From the NCBI RefSeq assembly GCF_001570365.1, contig NZ_BBYK01000048.1:184025-248024 (forward strand): a stretch of DNA of 64,000 nucleotides, in the 5' to 3' direction. This document shows, one piece after another, positions 48,923 to 57,969 of the stretch. Within the stretch, counting starts at the first letter, position 1. Every line of letters begins with the position of its first letter. Origin of the DNA: Microtetraspora fusca (lineage in GTDB: Bacteria; Actinomycetota; Actinomycetes; Streptosporangiales; Streptosporangiaceae). The notes under the pieces were generated by a model. It did not search any database. It was not told the origin of the DNA and worked only from the letters and a program-made list of their open reading frames with translations. Made by a program: the position numbers and the translations under genes.

Positions 48923-49909
48923 TCATGCACGAGGGCGGTCCCCTTCCCGTACGGTCGCCAGGACGAGCTCGCCGGCCCGGTGGCAGGCGACGCCGTTCTC
49001 CGGCTCGGGTCGCTCGGCACGACAGCGTTCGATCGCGTACGCGCACCGGGCCGCGAACGGACAGCCGGACAACGGGGCGCGCAGATCCGGAGGCTGCCCG
49101 GGGATCGCGGCGAGCCGCTCGCTGGGCGCCTCCAGCCGGGGCGTGGAGTCCAGCAGCGCCGCCGTGTACGGATGGCGCGGCGCGCCGAACAGCGACCCGG
49201 CCGGGCCGTGCTCGACGATCCGGCCCGCGTACATGACGAACACCCGGTCGCTGATCGCGGCCGCCAGCCCGAGATCGTGGGTGACGAAGAGCATCCCCGT
49301 CCCGAAGGTGTTCCGCAGGTCCGCCAGCAGGGCCACGATCTCGGCCTGGGTCGTGACGTCCAGCGCGGTTGTGGGCTCGTCGCACAGGAGCAGCCCCGGA
49401 TCGTTCATGAGCGCCGAGGCGATCATGATCCGTTGGAGCATGCCGCCGGACAACTCGTGGGGGTACTGGCTGAGAACCCGGTCGGTCAGCCCGACGGCCG
49501 CGAGCAGGTGCCGCGCCCGTACGACGGCTCGCTCGCCCCCGGCTCCTCCGTTGATGCGGGCGCTCTCGGTGAGGAAGTCCCCGAGCCGCCGCAGCGGGTT
49601 GATGGCCGCCCGCGGGTCCTGGAAGATCATCGAGGCCGTGCCGGCCCGCAGGTCCCGCAGCCGGGCGGGCGTCATCGTGAGGACGTCCTCGCCGGCGACC
49701 CGGACCGACCCTCCCACGGCCGCCTGGCGGGGCAGCAGCCCCAGGGCCGTCCGCAGGGTCATCGACTTGCCCGATCCCGACTCGCCGACGAGAGCGACGA
49801 TCTCCGAGGCGCCGACGGTGAGGTCGACGCCGTCCAGGACCGGGCGGGCGGTGCGCGGCAGCCGCAGGGTCAGCCCGTCGATCTCCAGTACATGCGTCGC
49901 GGCGCTCAT
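48923..49909 (-). CDS. ABC transporter ATP-binding protein 1 (DppD/OppD-like)
   Basis: 328 residues from ATG 49909. Walker A GESGSGKSMTLRTALGLL, signature ELSGGMLQRIMIASAL (LSGGM variant), Walker B LLLCDEPTTALD, H-loop LFVTHDLGLA. The C-terminal CPFAARCAYAIERCRAERP is the Fe-S-like Cys motif of the oligopeptide-importer ATPases. Start overlaps the permease stop by 4 nt. The same motif occurs in both peptide and nickel importers, so it does not decide the substrate. Confidence 0.9.
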   Translation of the reverse strand: MSAATHVLEIDGLTLRLPRTARPVLDGVDLTVGASEIVALVGESGSGKSMTLRTALGLLPRQAAVGGSVRVAGEDVLTMTPARLRDLRAGTASMIFQDPRAAINPLRRLGDFLTESARINGGAGGERAVVRARHLLAAVGLTDRVLSQYPHELSGGMLQRIMIASALMNDPGLLLCDEPTTALDVTTQAEIVALLADLRNTFGTGMLFVTHDLGLAAAISDRVFVMYAGRIVEHGPAGSLFGAPRHPYTAALLDSTPRLEAPSERLAAIPGQPPDLRAPLSGCPFAARCAYAIERCRAERPEPENGVACHRAGELVLATVREGDRPRA

Positions 49910-50763
49910 CGTTCCCTCCTGGCGACCCGGTCGGCCCAGTGCTCGCCGACGACGTTGAAGGCGACGACCGTCACGACGATCAGGACGCAGGGGAGGACGG
50001 CCGACAGCGGCTTGCCCTGCAGGAGGGCGGTCTGCCCGGCGTTGATCATCGACCCCCAGTCCGGGGTCAGCGGCGGGACGCCCAGGCCGAGGAAGGACAG
50101 CGCCGCCATGTCGAGCAGCGCGTACCCGAAGTTGACCGTGGACTGGGCGAGGACGACGGGTGCGATGTTCGGGATCAGGTGCCGTACGCAGATGGACAGC
50201 CCGGAGAACCCCTGGACCCGGTAGGCGGCGAGATACGGACGCTGTCGTTCGCTCAATGTGAGGCTGCGCGCCAGCCTGCTGACGAACGGCAGGTAGGCCA
50301 GCGACAGCGCGACCACGGGAGCGAGAAGCCCCTCACCGTAGAGGGCGACGAACAGGATCGCCAGCAGCAGGCCGGGGAACGCCAGCAGCAGTTCGCTGCT
50401 GCGGGACAGGGCCGTGTCGATCCAGCCTCCGCGCCAGCCGGCGGTCACCCCGACCACGACGCCGAGGACGGTGGAGAAGGCCACGATCCCCAGGGGACCG
50501 AGCAGCGAGGTGCGTGATCCCAGGAGCAGCCGGGACAGGGTGTCGCGACCGGCGATGTCCGCACCGAGCGGATGGCCGGGCGACGGGTCGGTGAGCGCGG
50601 CGCCCAGGTCGGTGGCGTTGGGGTCGGCGGGCGCCAGCCACGGGGCGATCAGGGCGACGACGACCACCAGGCCGACGAACGCGAGGCACGTCAGGTACAG
50701 CCCGTTCCGCCGGGTCCGGATGTGCTTGAGCCCGGGGCGGCGGGTCAACGCGGCGGCCGTCAT
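49906..50763 (-). CDS. ABC transporter permease 2 (DppC/OppC-like)
   Basis: 285 residues from ATG 50763. N-terminal helix at ~25-45, then the LAPADPNATDLGAALTDPSPGHPLGADIAGRDTLSRLL segment typical of OppC, and the ATPase-contact loop YLAAYRVQGFSGLSICVRHLIPN. C-terminal FNVVGEHWADRVARRER is characteristic. Overlaps the other permease stop by 4 nt. Confidence 0.9.
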   Translation of the reverse strand: MTAAALTRRPGLKHIRTRRNGLYLTCLAFVGLVVVVALIAPWLAPADPNATDLGAALTDPSPGHPLGADIAGRDTLSRLLLGSRTSLLGPLGIVAFSTVLGVVVGVTAGWRGGWIDTALSRSSELLLAFPGLLLAILFVALYGEGLLAPVVALSLAYLPFVSRLARSLTLSERQRPYLAAYRVQGFSGLSICVRHLIPNIAPVVLAQSTVNFGYALLDMAALSFLGLGVPPLTPDWGSMINAGQTALLQGKPLSAVLPCVLIVVTVVAFNVVGEHWADRVARRER

Positions 50764-51713
50764 CGCGCACCCCTCGCGCCGTACCCCACCCGCGGGTCGA
50801 TCAGCGGGTAGAGGAGGTCCACCACCAGGTTGACCACGACGAACAGGGCGACGATGAGCAGGCTGATCGCCTGGACGACGGGGAAGTCCTTGACGGACAC
50901 CGAACGGGCCAGGAACTCTCCCAGGCCGCCCAGGCCGAACGCCGACTCCACCAGCACGGTGCTGATGACCAGCCCGGAGATGGTCAGGCCGCTCATGGTG
51001 CTGATCGGGCCGAGCGCGTTGCGCAGGACGTGCCGGCGGATCACCGTACGTTCGGGGATGCCGCGGCTGCGCGCCACCTCGACGTGCTCCCTTCCGAGTT
51101 CGTCCAGCATCGAGGTCCTCGTCACGCGGGTCAGGACGCCGATCCAGTAGAGGGACAGGGCGACGGACGGCAGGGTCAGGTGGTAGATCATGTCCGCCAG
51201 GCCCTGGCCGCCGCCGATGGTCGGGAACCAGCCGAGCTTCACCGAGAACAGCCACAGCAGCACGATCGCCGCCACGAACGACGGGGTCCCCAGCGCGACG
51301 GTCGTACCGACCAGGACGGCCGAGTCGGTGGCGCCGCCCCGCACCGCGCTGATCCAGCCGAGGCCCACGCCGAACAGCACGACCAGCAGGGCGGACATCG
51401 CGATCAGCAGGAGGGTGCCGGGCAGCCTCGCCTCGATCAGGCCGAGGACCGGGCTGCGGTACTGCACCGACTGGCCGAGGTCGCCGGTGACCATCTGCCC
51501 CAGCCACTTGACGTACTGGATGAGGAACGGGTCGTCCAGGTGGTACTGGGCGCGGATCGCCGCCAGCGCCTCCGGGTTGGCCGCGCGTCCGGCGAGCAGG
51601 AAGGTCTCCGGGCTGCCGGGGGCCAGGTAGAGGGCGCCGAACACGAGGAACGACGCGGCCACCAGGGTGGCGGCCAGCCCGGCCAGTCGCCGGGTCAGGA
51701 AGCCGGCGATCAT
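50760..51713 (-). CDS. ABC transporter permease 1 (DppB/OppB-like)
   Basis: 317 residues from ATG 51713. OppB features: FLTRRLAGLAATLVAASFLVFG at the N-terminus, ALAAIRAQYHLDDPFLIQYVKWL in the periplasmic loop, and EVARSRGIPERTVIRRHVLRNAL as ATPase-contact loop. Ends VDLLYPLIDPRVGYG. Overlaps binding-protein stop by 4 nt. Confidence 0.9.
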   Translation of the reverse strand: MIAGFLTRRLAGLAATLVAASFLVFGALYLAPGSPETFLLAGRAANPEALAAIRAQYHLDDPFLIQYVKWLGQMVTGDLGQSVQYRSPVLGLIEARLPGTLLLIAMSALLVVLFGVGLGWISAVRGGATDSAVLVGTTVALGTPSFVAAIVLLWLFSVKLGWFPTIGGGQGLADMIYHLTLPSVALSLYWIGVLTRVTRTSMLDELGREHVEVARSRGIPERTVIRRHVLRNALGPISTMSGLTISGLVISTVLVESAFGLGGLGEFLARSVSVKDFPVVQAISLLIVALFVVVNLVVDLLYPLIDPRVGYGARGAR

Positions 51714-53338
51714 CCCGCCGCCCCCACGTCCGCCGCCCAGGGGTAGTACATGTACGCGATGGTGGTCGGCGCGCCGGTGATCCTGTTGTTGAGGAACATG
51801 GTGGTCGGCCACTCGGCGACCGGGATCCACAGGGCCTGCTCCGTCTCCATCTTCTGCAGACGCGCGGTCAGTTCGGCCCGCTTCGCGGGGTCGTACTCGG
51901 CGGTGGCCTGGTCGAAGAGTGCGTCGTAGGCCGGGTCGCTGAACCCGCTGTAGTTCTCGAAGTCTCCGCTGCGGAAGACCGAGTAGCTCGCCAGCGGGTC
52001 GGTGATGGACAGGTAGTAGGTGTTGGGGAACAGGTCCACCGCCTCCCGCGCCGTGGGGTCGGAGAACAGGGCGGTGTAGGCGTCGGGCGCGATCGTCTTG
52101 AGTTCCACGTCCAGCCCGATCTCGGTGCCCGCCGCCTGTACGGCGGTGGCGAGCAGCGACACGTCGGGACCGATCGGGCTGGTCGCCACGACGACCTTCT
52201 TGCCCGTGGCGCCCGCCTCCTGGATCAGCCGCCTGGCCTGCTCGACGTCCCGGGACGCGGGCGCGAGACCCTCGTACGCGGCGTCGACCGTCGCCGCGGG
52301 AGCGCCCTGCCAGGCGTCGCGAGCGGCCGGCGCGCCGGAGAGCGTGCCGACGCCGCCGAGGCCCGTCTTGAGGAAGCCCTGGCGGTCGAGGGCCAGCATG
52401 AGCGCCTTGCGGACGCGCACGTCGCCCACGGCGCCCTTGAGGTTCGTCACGCTCAAGCTCACCGTCGTCAGGCTCTTGCCGAAGTACAGCTTGCCCTTGC
52501 CGCTGGACTCCAGCCGGGTGTAACTGTCCGGCGTGATCAGGTAGCCGCCGTCGGTCTCCCCGGTGGTCATGGTGGCGGTCCGGGTCGCGACATCAGGAAT
52601 GAAGCGGAAGGTCACCTTGCCGGCCTTGGCCCGCTTTCCCCAGTACCCGTCGAAGCGGTCCAGTTCGATGGACTGCCCCTTGGTCCAGGTGCCGAGCGTG
52701 AACGGGCCGGTGCAGTCCACTCCCCCGTCGGCGGTGCCGAAGCGCTTTCCCATCGCTTCGGCGGCCTTGGCGCTCACCACCGTGCCGGCGGAGGTCGCCA
52801 TCCACTGCGGGAACAGCGCGTCGGGCCGCTTCAGCGTGACGGTCACCTGCATCGGGCCGGTCTTGGTGACCGACTCGACGTTGTCGAGCGCCTTGTTCCA
52901 GTACGACCCGAGCGCGGGGTCGAGATGACGCCGAATGCTGTAGACGACGTCGTCGGCGGTCATCTCACCGCCGCCGTGGAACTTCACACCGGGCCGGATC
53001 GTGTAGACGAAGGTCTTCGCGTCGGGGTTGGTCACCTTCGTGGCGAGGCCCGGCTCCATGGTGAGCTCGGGCGTCCAGCGCATCAGGCTCTCGCAGACGT
53101 TCGCGAGGATCATGTTCTGCGGGTAGTCGAAGGCGTGGATGTAGTCCAGCCCCGGAGGTTCGGCGTAAAGCGCCCAGGTGAACGACGCGATGTCCCCCTT
53201 GGGCGGCGGGGTGCCCGCCGACAGCGTGTAGGCCGTCGCGCCCGGCGTACCGGTCGGCGCGGTGCCCCCGCACGCGGCGAGGAGGACGGAAAGTACGGCT
53301 GCTCCCGCCATGTGGCACGGCTTCGGAGATCTGCGCAC
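51710..53338 (-). CDS. Peptide/nickel-class (family 5) substrate-binding lipoprotein
   Basis: 542 residues from GTG 53338, with GGGAG six bases upstream. Lipobox LLAAC near residue 23. Mature protein has the SBP_5 signature MEPGLATKVTNPDAKTFVYTIRPGVKFHGGGEMTADDVVYSI. Family-5 proteins bind di-/oligopeptides, nickel complexes, or opines and guanidino-type amino compounds such as agropine. In this operon, between agmatine deiminase and urease-like genes, the ligand is inferred to be a guanidino compound or nickel; the sequence alone cannot choose. Confidence 0.85.
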   Translation of the reverse strand: MRRSPKPCHMAGAAVLSVLLAACGGTAPTGTPGATAYTLSAGTPPPKGDIASFTWALYAEPPGLDYIHAFDYPQNMILANVCESLMRWTPELTMEPGLATKVTNPDAKTFVYTIRPGVKFHGGGEMTADDVVYSIRRHLDPALGSYWNKALDNVESVTKTGPMQVTVTLKRPDALFPQWMATSAGTVVSAKAAEAMGKRFGTADGGVDCTGPFTLGTWTKGQSIELDRFDGYWGKRAKAGKVTFRFIPDVATRTATMTTGETDGGYLITPDSYTRLESSGKGKLYFGKSLTTVSLSVTNLKGAVGDVRVRKALMLALDRQGFLKTGLGGVGTLSGAPAARDAWQGAPAATVDAAYEGLAPASRDVEQARRLIQEAGATGKKVVVATSPIGPDVSLLATAVQAAGTEIGLDVELKTIAPDAYTALFSDPTAREAVDLFPNTYYLSITDPLASYSVFRSGDFENYSGFSDPAYDALFDQATAEYDPAKRAELTARLQKMETEQALWIPVAEWPTTMFLNNRITGAPTTIAYMYYPWAADVGAAG

Positions 53339-53415
53339 GGAAGGCTCCCTAGTTCATGGATCGGCGGAGACGCTCGACGAGCACACTCCTGCGCGTCGTC
53401 GGCCGGCCCGTTTCG

Positions 53416-54414
53416 TCACGGGCGAGGCGCCGGAATCTGCTGGGTGATGCAGTGCACTCCCCCGCCGCCGAAGGCGACGGCGCGGGCGCGCACCCCGACG
53501 ACCTCGCGATCGGGGAATGCGTCCGCGATGACCGCCAGGGCGCCCTCGTCCGCCGGAACGCCCGCGACCGGCACGACGACCCCGCCGTTGGCGACGTAGA
53601 AGTTCAGGTAGCAGACCTCGGTCGTCACGCCGGCGACCGTCGCGAACGCGCTCTGCGGCACCTCGATGATCTTCAGCGTGCGGCCGCGGGCGTCCGTGAC
53701 CGCCTCAAGCACCGCGCGGTTGGCGCGCATGCGCGCGTAGTCGGGGTGGGCCGGATCGTCGGGCAGCGACACGATCACGGTGCCGGGCGCCGTGAAGGCG
53801 CAGACGCCGTCCACGTGACCGTCGGTCTCGGTGTCCTCCAACCCCCCGTAGGGCAGCCAGATGATCTTTTCGACGCCGAGCTTCCCCTTCAGTTCGGCCT
53901 CGATCTCGTCCCGGCTCAGCCCGGGGTTGCGGTTGGGGTTCAGCAGGCACTGTTCGGTGGTGATCAGCGTGCCCTCGCCGTCCACGGTGATCGCGCCGCC
54001 CTCCAGCACCATCTCCGACCGGACGGTCTCGACTCCGCGCAGGTCGAGCAGCCGCGCGGCGAACTTGTCGTCGGAGTCGTAGGGCGCGTGCTTCTCCCCC
54101 CACGCGTTGAACCGGAAATCCACCCCGACCCGGCGGCCGTCGCCGGTCAACGTGAAGATCGGCCCCGAATCGCGCAACCACGAGTCGTCGATCGGCACCC
54201 CGATCACCTCGACACCCTCGCCACAGGCCGCGCGGGCATCTTCGACCTGGTCCGGCCGGGCCACCATCGTGACCGGCTCGAACGCCGCGATCGCCCGCGC
54301 CACCGCCGCGTACTCGGCTCTGGCCTCGGCCAGCACCTCGCCCCACAGGTCTTCGCGGGTCGGCCAGGCCATCAGGCAGCCCTCGTGCGCTTCCCACTCC
54401 GCCGGCATCCGCAT
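53416..54414 (-). CDS. aguA: Agmatine deiminase (copy 1)
   Basis: 332 residues from ATG 54414 (GAGGAGG upstream). Guanidino-group-modifying fold: MPAEWEAHEGCLMAWPTRED at the N-terminus, DDSWLRDSGPIFTL (Asp pair), ETDGHVDGVCAF (His of the DGHVD motif), and the catalytic Cys322 in GGGGVHCITQQIP. It hydrolyses agmatine to N-carbamoylputrescine and ammonia in the cytoplasm. First gene of an operon with a complete ABC importer and urease-like subunits (77 nt to the binding-protein start). Its first ~370 bp are almost identical to the second aguA at 60184, see findings. No N-carbamoylputrescine amidase (AguB) is found nearby. Confidence 0.9.
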   Translation of the reverse strand: MRMPAEWEAHEGCLMAWPTREDLWGEVLAEARAEYAAVARAIAAFEPVTMVARPDQVEDARAACGEGVEVIGVPIDDSWLRDSGPIFTLTGDGRRVGVDFRFNAWGEKHAPYDSDDKFAARLLDLRGVETVRSEMVLEGGAITVDGEGTLITTEQCLLNPNRNPGLSRDEIEAELKGKLGVEKIIWLPYGGLEDTETDGHVDGVCAFTAPGTVIVSLPDDPAHPDYARMRANRAVLEAVTDARGRTLKIIEVPQSAFATVAGVTTEVCYLNFYVANGGVVVPVAGVPADEGALAVIADAFPDREVVGVRARAVAFGGGGVHCITQQIPAPRP

Positions 54415-54438
54415 GACAGCCTCCTCATCACTGGCTGA

Positions 54439-54522
54439 AAGTTCAGTCAGCCGCTCATCGGTGGGTGCTATCGTGGGACTGACTTAATTTTCAGTCAATA
54501 CCTTCGAGGATATTTTCAGTAA
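54439..54522. promoter_or_regulatory. Divergent control region with three TTCAGT(C/A)A repeats
   Basis: TTCAGTCA-type elements occur at 54442-54449 (GTTCAGTCAG), 54490-54497 and 54515-54522, and TGACT (54480-54484) faces the middle one to form an inverted pair. TTGACT on the minus strand is a plausible -35 of the aguA operon. The last repeat abuts the GTG of the TetR gene and no Shine-Dalgarno intervenes, so tetR may be leaderless (TATTTT at 54511-54516 as -10). Confidence 0.55.
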
Positions 54523-54523
54523 C

Positions 54524-55117
54524 GTGAGTGAAGTGAGTGGTCGTCAGAAGTCGATCCTCGAGGCCGCGACACGGGTCATCGCCCGGCGCGGCGTGCGAGG
54601 ACTCCGCGTCGAGGAGCTGTCGGCAGAGGCGGGGGTCTCGACCGCGCTGCTCTACTACCACTTCAAGGACCGCGCGAACCTGCTGCGCCGGACCCTGGAG
54701 TTCATCAGCGACCGCGCGGACCGGTACACCGGCGAGGGCGTCTCGGCCGACGACCCGCGCGCGGCCCTGGAGCGCACATTGCTCCAGGAACTGCAGGACG
54801 AGCCGGACGTGCGGGAGAACAGCACCGCCTGGGGCGAGCTGCGGGCCAGCGCCATCTTCGAGCCGGAGCTGCAGGACCAGCTACGCGCGTCGACCGAGCA
54901 GTGGGTGCGCGACATCGCCGAGCTCGTGGAGCGCACGCGGGCGGGCTCGGCGACACCGGTCACATCGCACCCGACCGACACCGCCGAGCGCCTCACCGCC
55001 CTGGTCGAAGGGCTCAGCGAGCGCTGGCTCAGCGGTTCGATCACCTTGGAGCGGGCCCGCCACCTGCTCCGCGACGCGATCGCGGCCGAACTCGGCGAGA
55101 CCCTCCACACGGCCTGA
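54524..55117 (+). CDS. TetR-family regulator divergent from aguA operon
   Basis: 197 residues from GTG 54524 (no Shine-Dalgarno; possibly leaderless). HTH: SILEAATRVIARRGVRGLRVEELSAEAGVSTALLYYHFKDRANLL. The ligand domain is of the BetI-like size and ends LERARHLLRDAIAAELGE. The position, with repeat elements in the shared promoter, points to control of the aguA-ABC-urease operon, perhaps by agmatine or a product. Its neighbour 60 nt downstream is the PucR-type gene, possibly in the same transcript. Confidence 0.85.
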   Translation: MSEVSGRQKSILEAATRVIARRGVRGLRVEELSAEAGVSTALLYYHFKDRANLLRRTLEFISDRADRYTGEGVSADDPRAALERTLLQELQDEPDVRENSTAWGELRASAIFEPELQDQLRASTEQWVRDIAELVERTRAGSATPVTSHPTDTAERLTALVEGLSERWLSGSITLERARHLLRDAIAAELGETLHTA

Positions 55118-55177
55118 GACGTCGCATGACGATCCGCCGGCCGTCGACCACCCTCGCGAGGAAGGCGAGCAGCGGCC

Positions 55178-56389
55178 GTGGAATCGACAGACCCCACGAC
55201 GTCGGACGAGAGCCGAGGTGACGGCGGCCCGCCCGCACCGGCCGCGGACGGTCGGCGGGGCCTCCGTGCCATAGCCGCCGCGACGCTCGATCGCCTGCCG
55301 GAACTCGTCGAGGCGTTCGTGACCCAGGTGCTCGCGATACCCGGCTACGCGAACGGCGAGGTCGGCGACCACGAGCTCAGGAGCGGCGCCGGAGCCAGCA
55401 TCGAACTGCTGATCCGCCGCGTCGCGGGCCTTCCTCTGGACGAACGCCTGCGCCGCGCGTCGGCCGAGATCGGCCGCGCCCGGGTCGATTCCGGCGTGCC
55501 GCTCGAGTCGCTGATGCAGGCCGTCCGCCTGGACTTCCGGCTCGTCTGGTCGGCGCTGTCCGACGAGATCAGGCCGTCGGAGATGGCGGTCCTCGTCGCC
55601 GGCGGCGCCGACGTGTGGGAGGCCGTCGAACAGCACGCCAACGCCGTTCTGATCGGATACCAGGCGCGGCTGGCGGAGATCACCCGGGCGCTCGAGGACG
55701 AGCGGCGGGAGTGGTTCGCCCGCCTCCTCGCGACGGACGGGCAGCGGCCGGAGATCGTGAAACGGGCCGCGAACGTGCTGGACTTCGTGCCCGAGCGCAG
55801 GTTCGTCGTCGCGGTGGCCCGTCGCGGGGAGTCGGCCCTCGCCCACGTACGCGCCGACGTCCTGGCACGGGGTGCCTCGTGCCACCTGCACACGCAGGCG
55901 GAGTCGGACACGCTGCTGGTCCAGTTGCCGAACGGGACCGGCGACGATCAGTGGCGTCGGTGGTTCGCCGGGACGACCTGCGTGCTGAGCTCACCCTTCG
56001 AGGGACTCGCCGCGGCTCCCCGCCACATCCGGCTCGCGCAGGCGTGCCGAGGAGCGCTCGGCGAAGTCGACGGCCCCCGGCTCGTCCGCGACTCGTGGCT
56101 GGAACTCGCGGCGGCCTCGATCGGAGAGTTCCGGCGCGACCTCGCGCACGACCTCCTCGGACCGCTGCGCGGCCTCACCGCGGCGGATCGCGAGCGGACC
56201 GTCGAGGCGGTGCGCACGGTTCTGGAAACCGGCAGCGTCCCCGCGGCGGCGGCGCGCCTGTACTGCCATCGCAACACCGTCTTCAACCGCATGAACCGCT
56301 TCCGCACCCTCACCGGTCTCGACCCGTCGAGCCCGCGAGACGCGGCATTGATCAACCTCGCCCTGCTCTGCCGGGAAGCGGCGGACTGA
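55178..56389 (+). CDS. PucR-type (CdaR-like) helix-turn-helix regulator
   Basis: 403 residues from GTG 55178 with AAGGCGAG upstream. N-terminal ~180 residues carry a RsbRD-like/GAF-type helical sensor (LPELVEAFVTQVLAIPGYAN, GVPLESLMQAVRLDFRLVW). The C-terminal HTH_30 reads VEAVRTVLETGSVPAAAARLYCHRNTVFNRMNRFRTLTGLDP, the defining PucR motif. Members respond to purine, ureide or amino-acid catabolites and often activate nearby catabolic genes. The MHS transporter and deiminase genes follow on the same strand after 233 nt. Confidence 0.85.
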   Translation: MESTDPTTSDESRGDGGPPAPAADGRRGLRAIAAATLDRLPELVEAFVTQVLAIPGYANGEVGDHELRSGAGASIELLIRRVAGLPLDERLRRASAEIGRARVDSGVPLESLMQAVRLDFRLVWSALSDEIRPSEMAVLVAGGADVWEAVEQHANAVLIGYQARLAEITRALEDERREWFARLLATDGQRPEIVKRAANVLDFVPERRFVVAVARRGESALAHVRADVLARGASCHLHTQAESDTLLVQLPNGTGDDQWRRWFAGTTCVLSSPFEGLAAAPRHIRLAQACRGALGEVDGPRLVRDSWLELAAASIGEFRRDLAHDLLGPLRGLTAADRERTVEAVRTVLETGSVPAAAARLYCHRNTVFNRMNRFRTLTGLDPSSPRDAALINLALLCREAAD

Positions 56390-56622
56390 GACCGTCTCCG
56401 GTTCACGTACGGCGGAGCCCGCGTGGGGCGACGACGGGGCTGTCGAGGAGTCCACCGGCGTTCGGCACCGCGTCCGTGTTCGCCTCGCCTCTCCTTCGCA
56501 CGCGACCGTTCCTTGGACGGCAGCACAGTATTTCGCCTGGAAGCCGCGACAGCCGCCCCTTCTGCCGCGCACCCGGCCGCCCTAGTTTTACGGCAATCCC
56601 CCCTGACCCCCGAAGGACTCCC
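56390..56622. promoter_or_regulatory. Intergenic region upstream of the MHS transporter operon
   Basis: 233 nt without a gene. A TAGTTT at 56584-56589 could be a -10 for the transporter, but no matching -35 and no inverted repeat were found. I looked for guanidine-riboswitch-like hairpins with ACGR loops and found none. Confidence 0.35.
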
Positions 56623-57936
56623 ATGCCCACGACAGTGGCCCGGCCGGCCTCGCTGAAGCGAGTCGCGGCCGCGTCGTTCACCGGCACCGCGCTCGAGTGG
56701 TACGACTACTACCTCTTCGGCACGGCCGCCGCCCTCGTCTTCAACACCGCGTTCTTCACCGACCTCGATCCGCTGGCCGGCACCCTCGCGTCGTTCGCCA
56801 CCTTCGCGATCGGTTTCGTGGCGCGACCGCTCGGCGCCGCCGTCTTCGGACACGTCGGCGACCGCTACGGCCGCAAGCGAAGCCTGCTGATCACCATCGT
56901 GATGATGGGCGCCGTCACCGGAGCCATGGGCATCCTGCCCACCTACGAGACGATCGGGCTGGCCGCCCCTGCGCTCCTGATCGTTCTCCGCTTCCTGCAG
57001 GGGATCGCCATGGGCGGCGAATGGAGCGGAGCGTCCGCGCTGATCACCGAGCATTCGGAGCAGCGGAACCGCGGCTTCTACGCCATGCTCCCGCAGCTCG
57101 GGAACCCGGTGGGCATCCTCGTCGGGGTCGGCGTCTTCACGCTGCTCACCAACATCCAGTCGCCCGAGTCCTTCCAGGCGTGGGGGTGGCGCGTCCCGTT
57201 CCTGCTGGCCGTGCCGTTCACGATCGTCGCGCTGTGGATCCGGACGGCCATCGACGAGAGCCGCCACTTCGCCGCGGAGGCCGGGGGCGCCGAGGCAGAG
57301 GTCGCCGAGCGTCGCATCCCGCTCGTTCAGGTTTTCCGCGCGGAGAAGACGCGCCTCCTCGCCGGCATCGGCGTCGCCTTCCTCGGCATCGCGGGCTACT
57401 ACTTCTCCGACACGTTCCTGCTGAACTACGGCACCCGCCAACTCGGGATCGACATCTCGTTCCTGTTGAACGCCGGACTCGTCGCGTCCGTGCTCAACAT
57501 CCCGCTCTTCGTCCTGTGGGGCCTTTACGCGAACCGCGTCGGCGGCACCACGATCGCGGTGATCGGCGGCATCGCCACCGTCCTGTTCGCGTACCCGATG
57601 TTCGTCCTCGTCGGGCAGGGCTCCGCTCTCGCGGTCGCCGTCGCGATGGTGACCGGGTCGACGCTGGTCTCGATCTCGTTCGCGGCCAGCGGCCAGATCC
57701 TCAACGAGCTCTTCCCGACCGCGACGCGGCAGAGCGGGATCGGCCTCGCCTACAACCTGGCCGGCGCCGTGTCCGGGTTCGTGCCGTTCATCGCCACCGT
57801 CATCATCGACGCGGCCGGGGACGCCCGGCTCTGGGCCACCGCGGGCCTCCTCGTGGTCATCGCCCTCATCACCCTCGGCAGCACCGTCGCGGCCCGCCGT
57901 CTGAGGCTCCCCGACCTCGACACCACCGTCGACTGA
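56623..57936 (+). CDS. MHS-family MFS transporter of the guanidino operon
   Basis: 437 residues from ATG 56623 with GAAGGA seven bases upstream. Helix 1 motif ASFTGTALEWYDYYLFGTAAAL and loop 2-3 motif GHVGDRYGRKRSLLITI identify the metabolite:H+ symporter family (shikimate, proline/betaine, ketoglutarate). About 12 membrane segments. It is followed after 33 nt by the deiminase-like gene, so it is probably the uptake system for that enzyme's zwitterionic substrate, complementing the ABC importer of the opposite operon. Confidence 0.85.
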   Translation: MPTTVARPASLKRVAAASFTGTALEWYDYYLFGTAAALVFNTAFFTDLDPLAGTLASFATFAIGFVARPLGAAVFGHVGDRYGRKRSLLITIVMMGAVTGAMGILPTYETIGLAAPALLIVLRFLQGIAMGGEWSGASALITEHSEQRNRGFYAMLPQLGNPVGILVGVGVFTLLTNIQSPESFQAWGWRVPFLLAVPFTIVALWIRTAIDESRHFAAEAGGAEAEVAERRIPLVQVFRAEKTRLLAGIGVAFLGIAGYYFSDTFLLNYGTRQLGIDISFLLNAGLVASVLNIPLFVLWGLYANRVGGTTIAVIGGIATVLFAYPMFVLVGQGSALAVAVAMVTGSTLVSISFAASGQILNELFPTATRQSGIGLAYNLAGAVSGFVPFIATVIIDAAGDARLWATAGLLVVIALITLGSTVAARRLRLPDLDTTVD

Positions 57937-57969
57937 CCACAGCACACGACAGGAAAGGACCCGCCGCAC

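Noticed and set aside
55615..56622. In-frame upstream extension of the MHS transporter over the PucR gene
   Set aside because: The extension is Arg/Gly-rich and overlaps the recognisable PucR helix-turn-helix; the ATG at 56623 has a good Shine-Dalgarno.
56390..56622. Guanidine riboswitch before the transporter
   Set aside because: No paired hairpins with ACGR loops or long conserved stem were seen in the 233-nt leader or in the short gap before the PucR gene.
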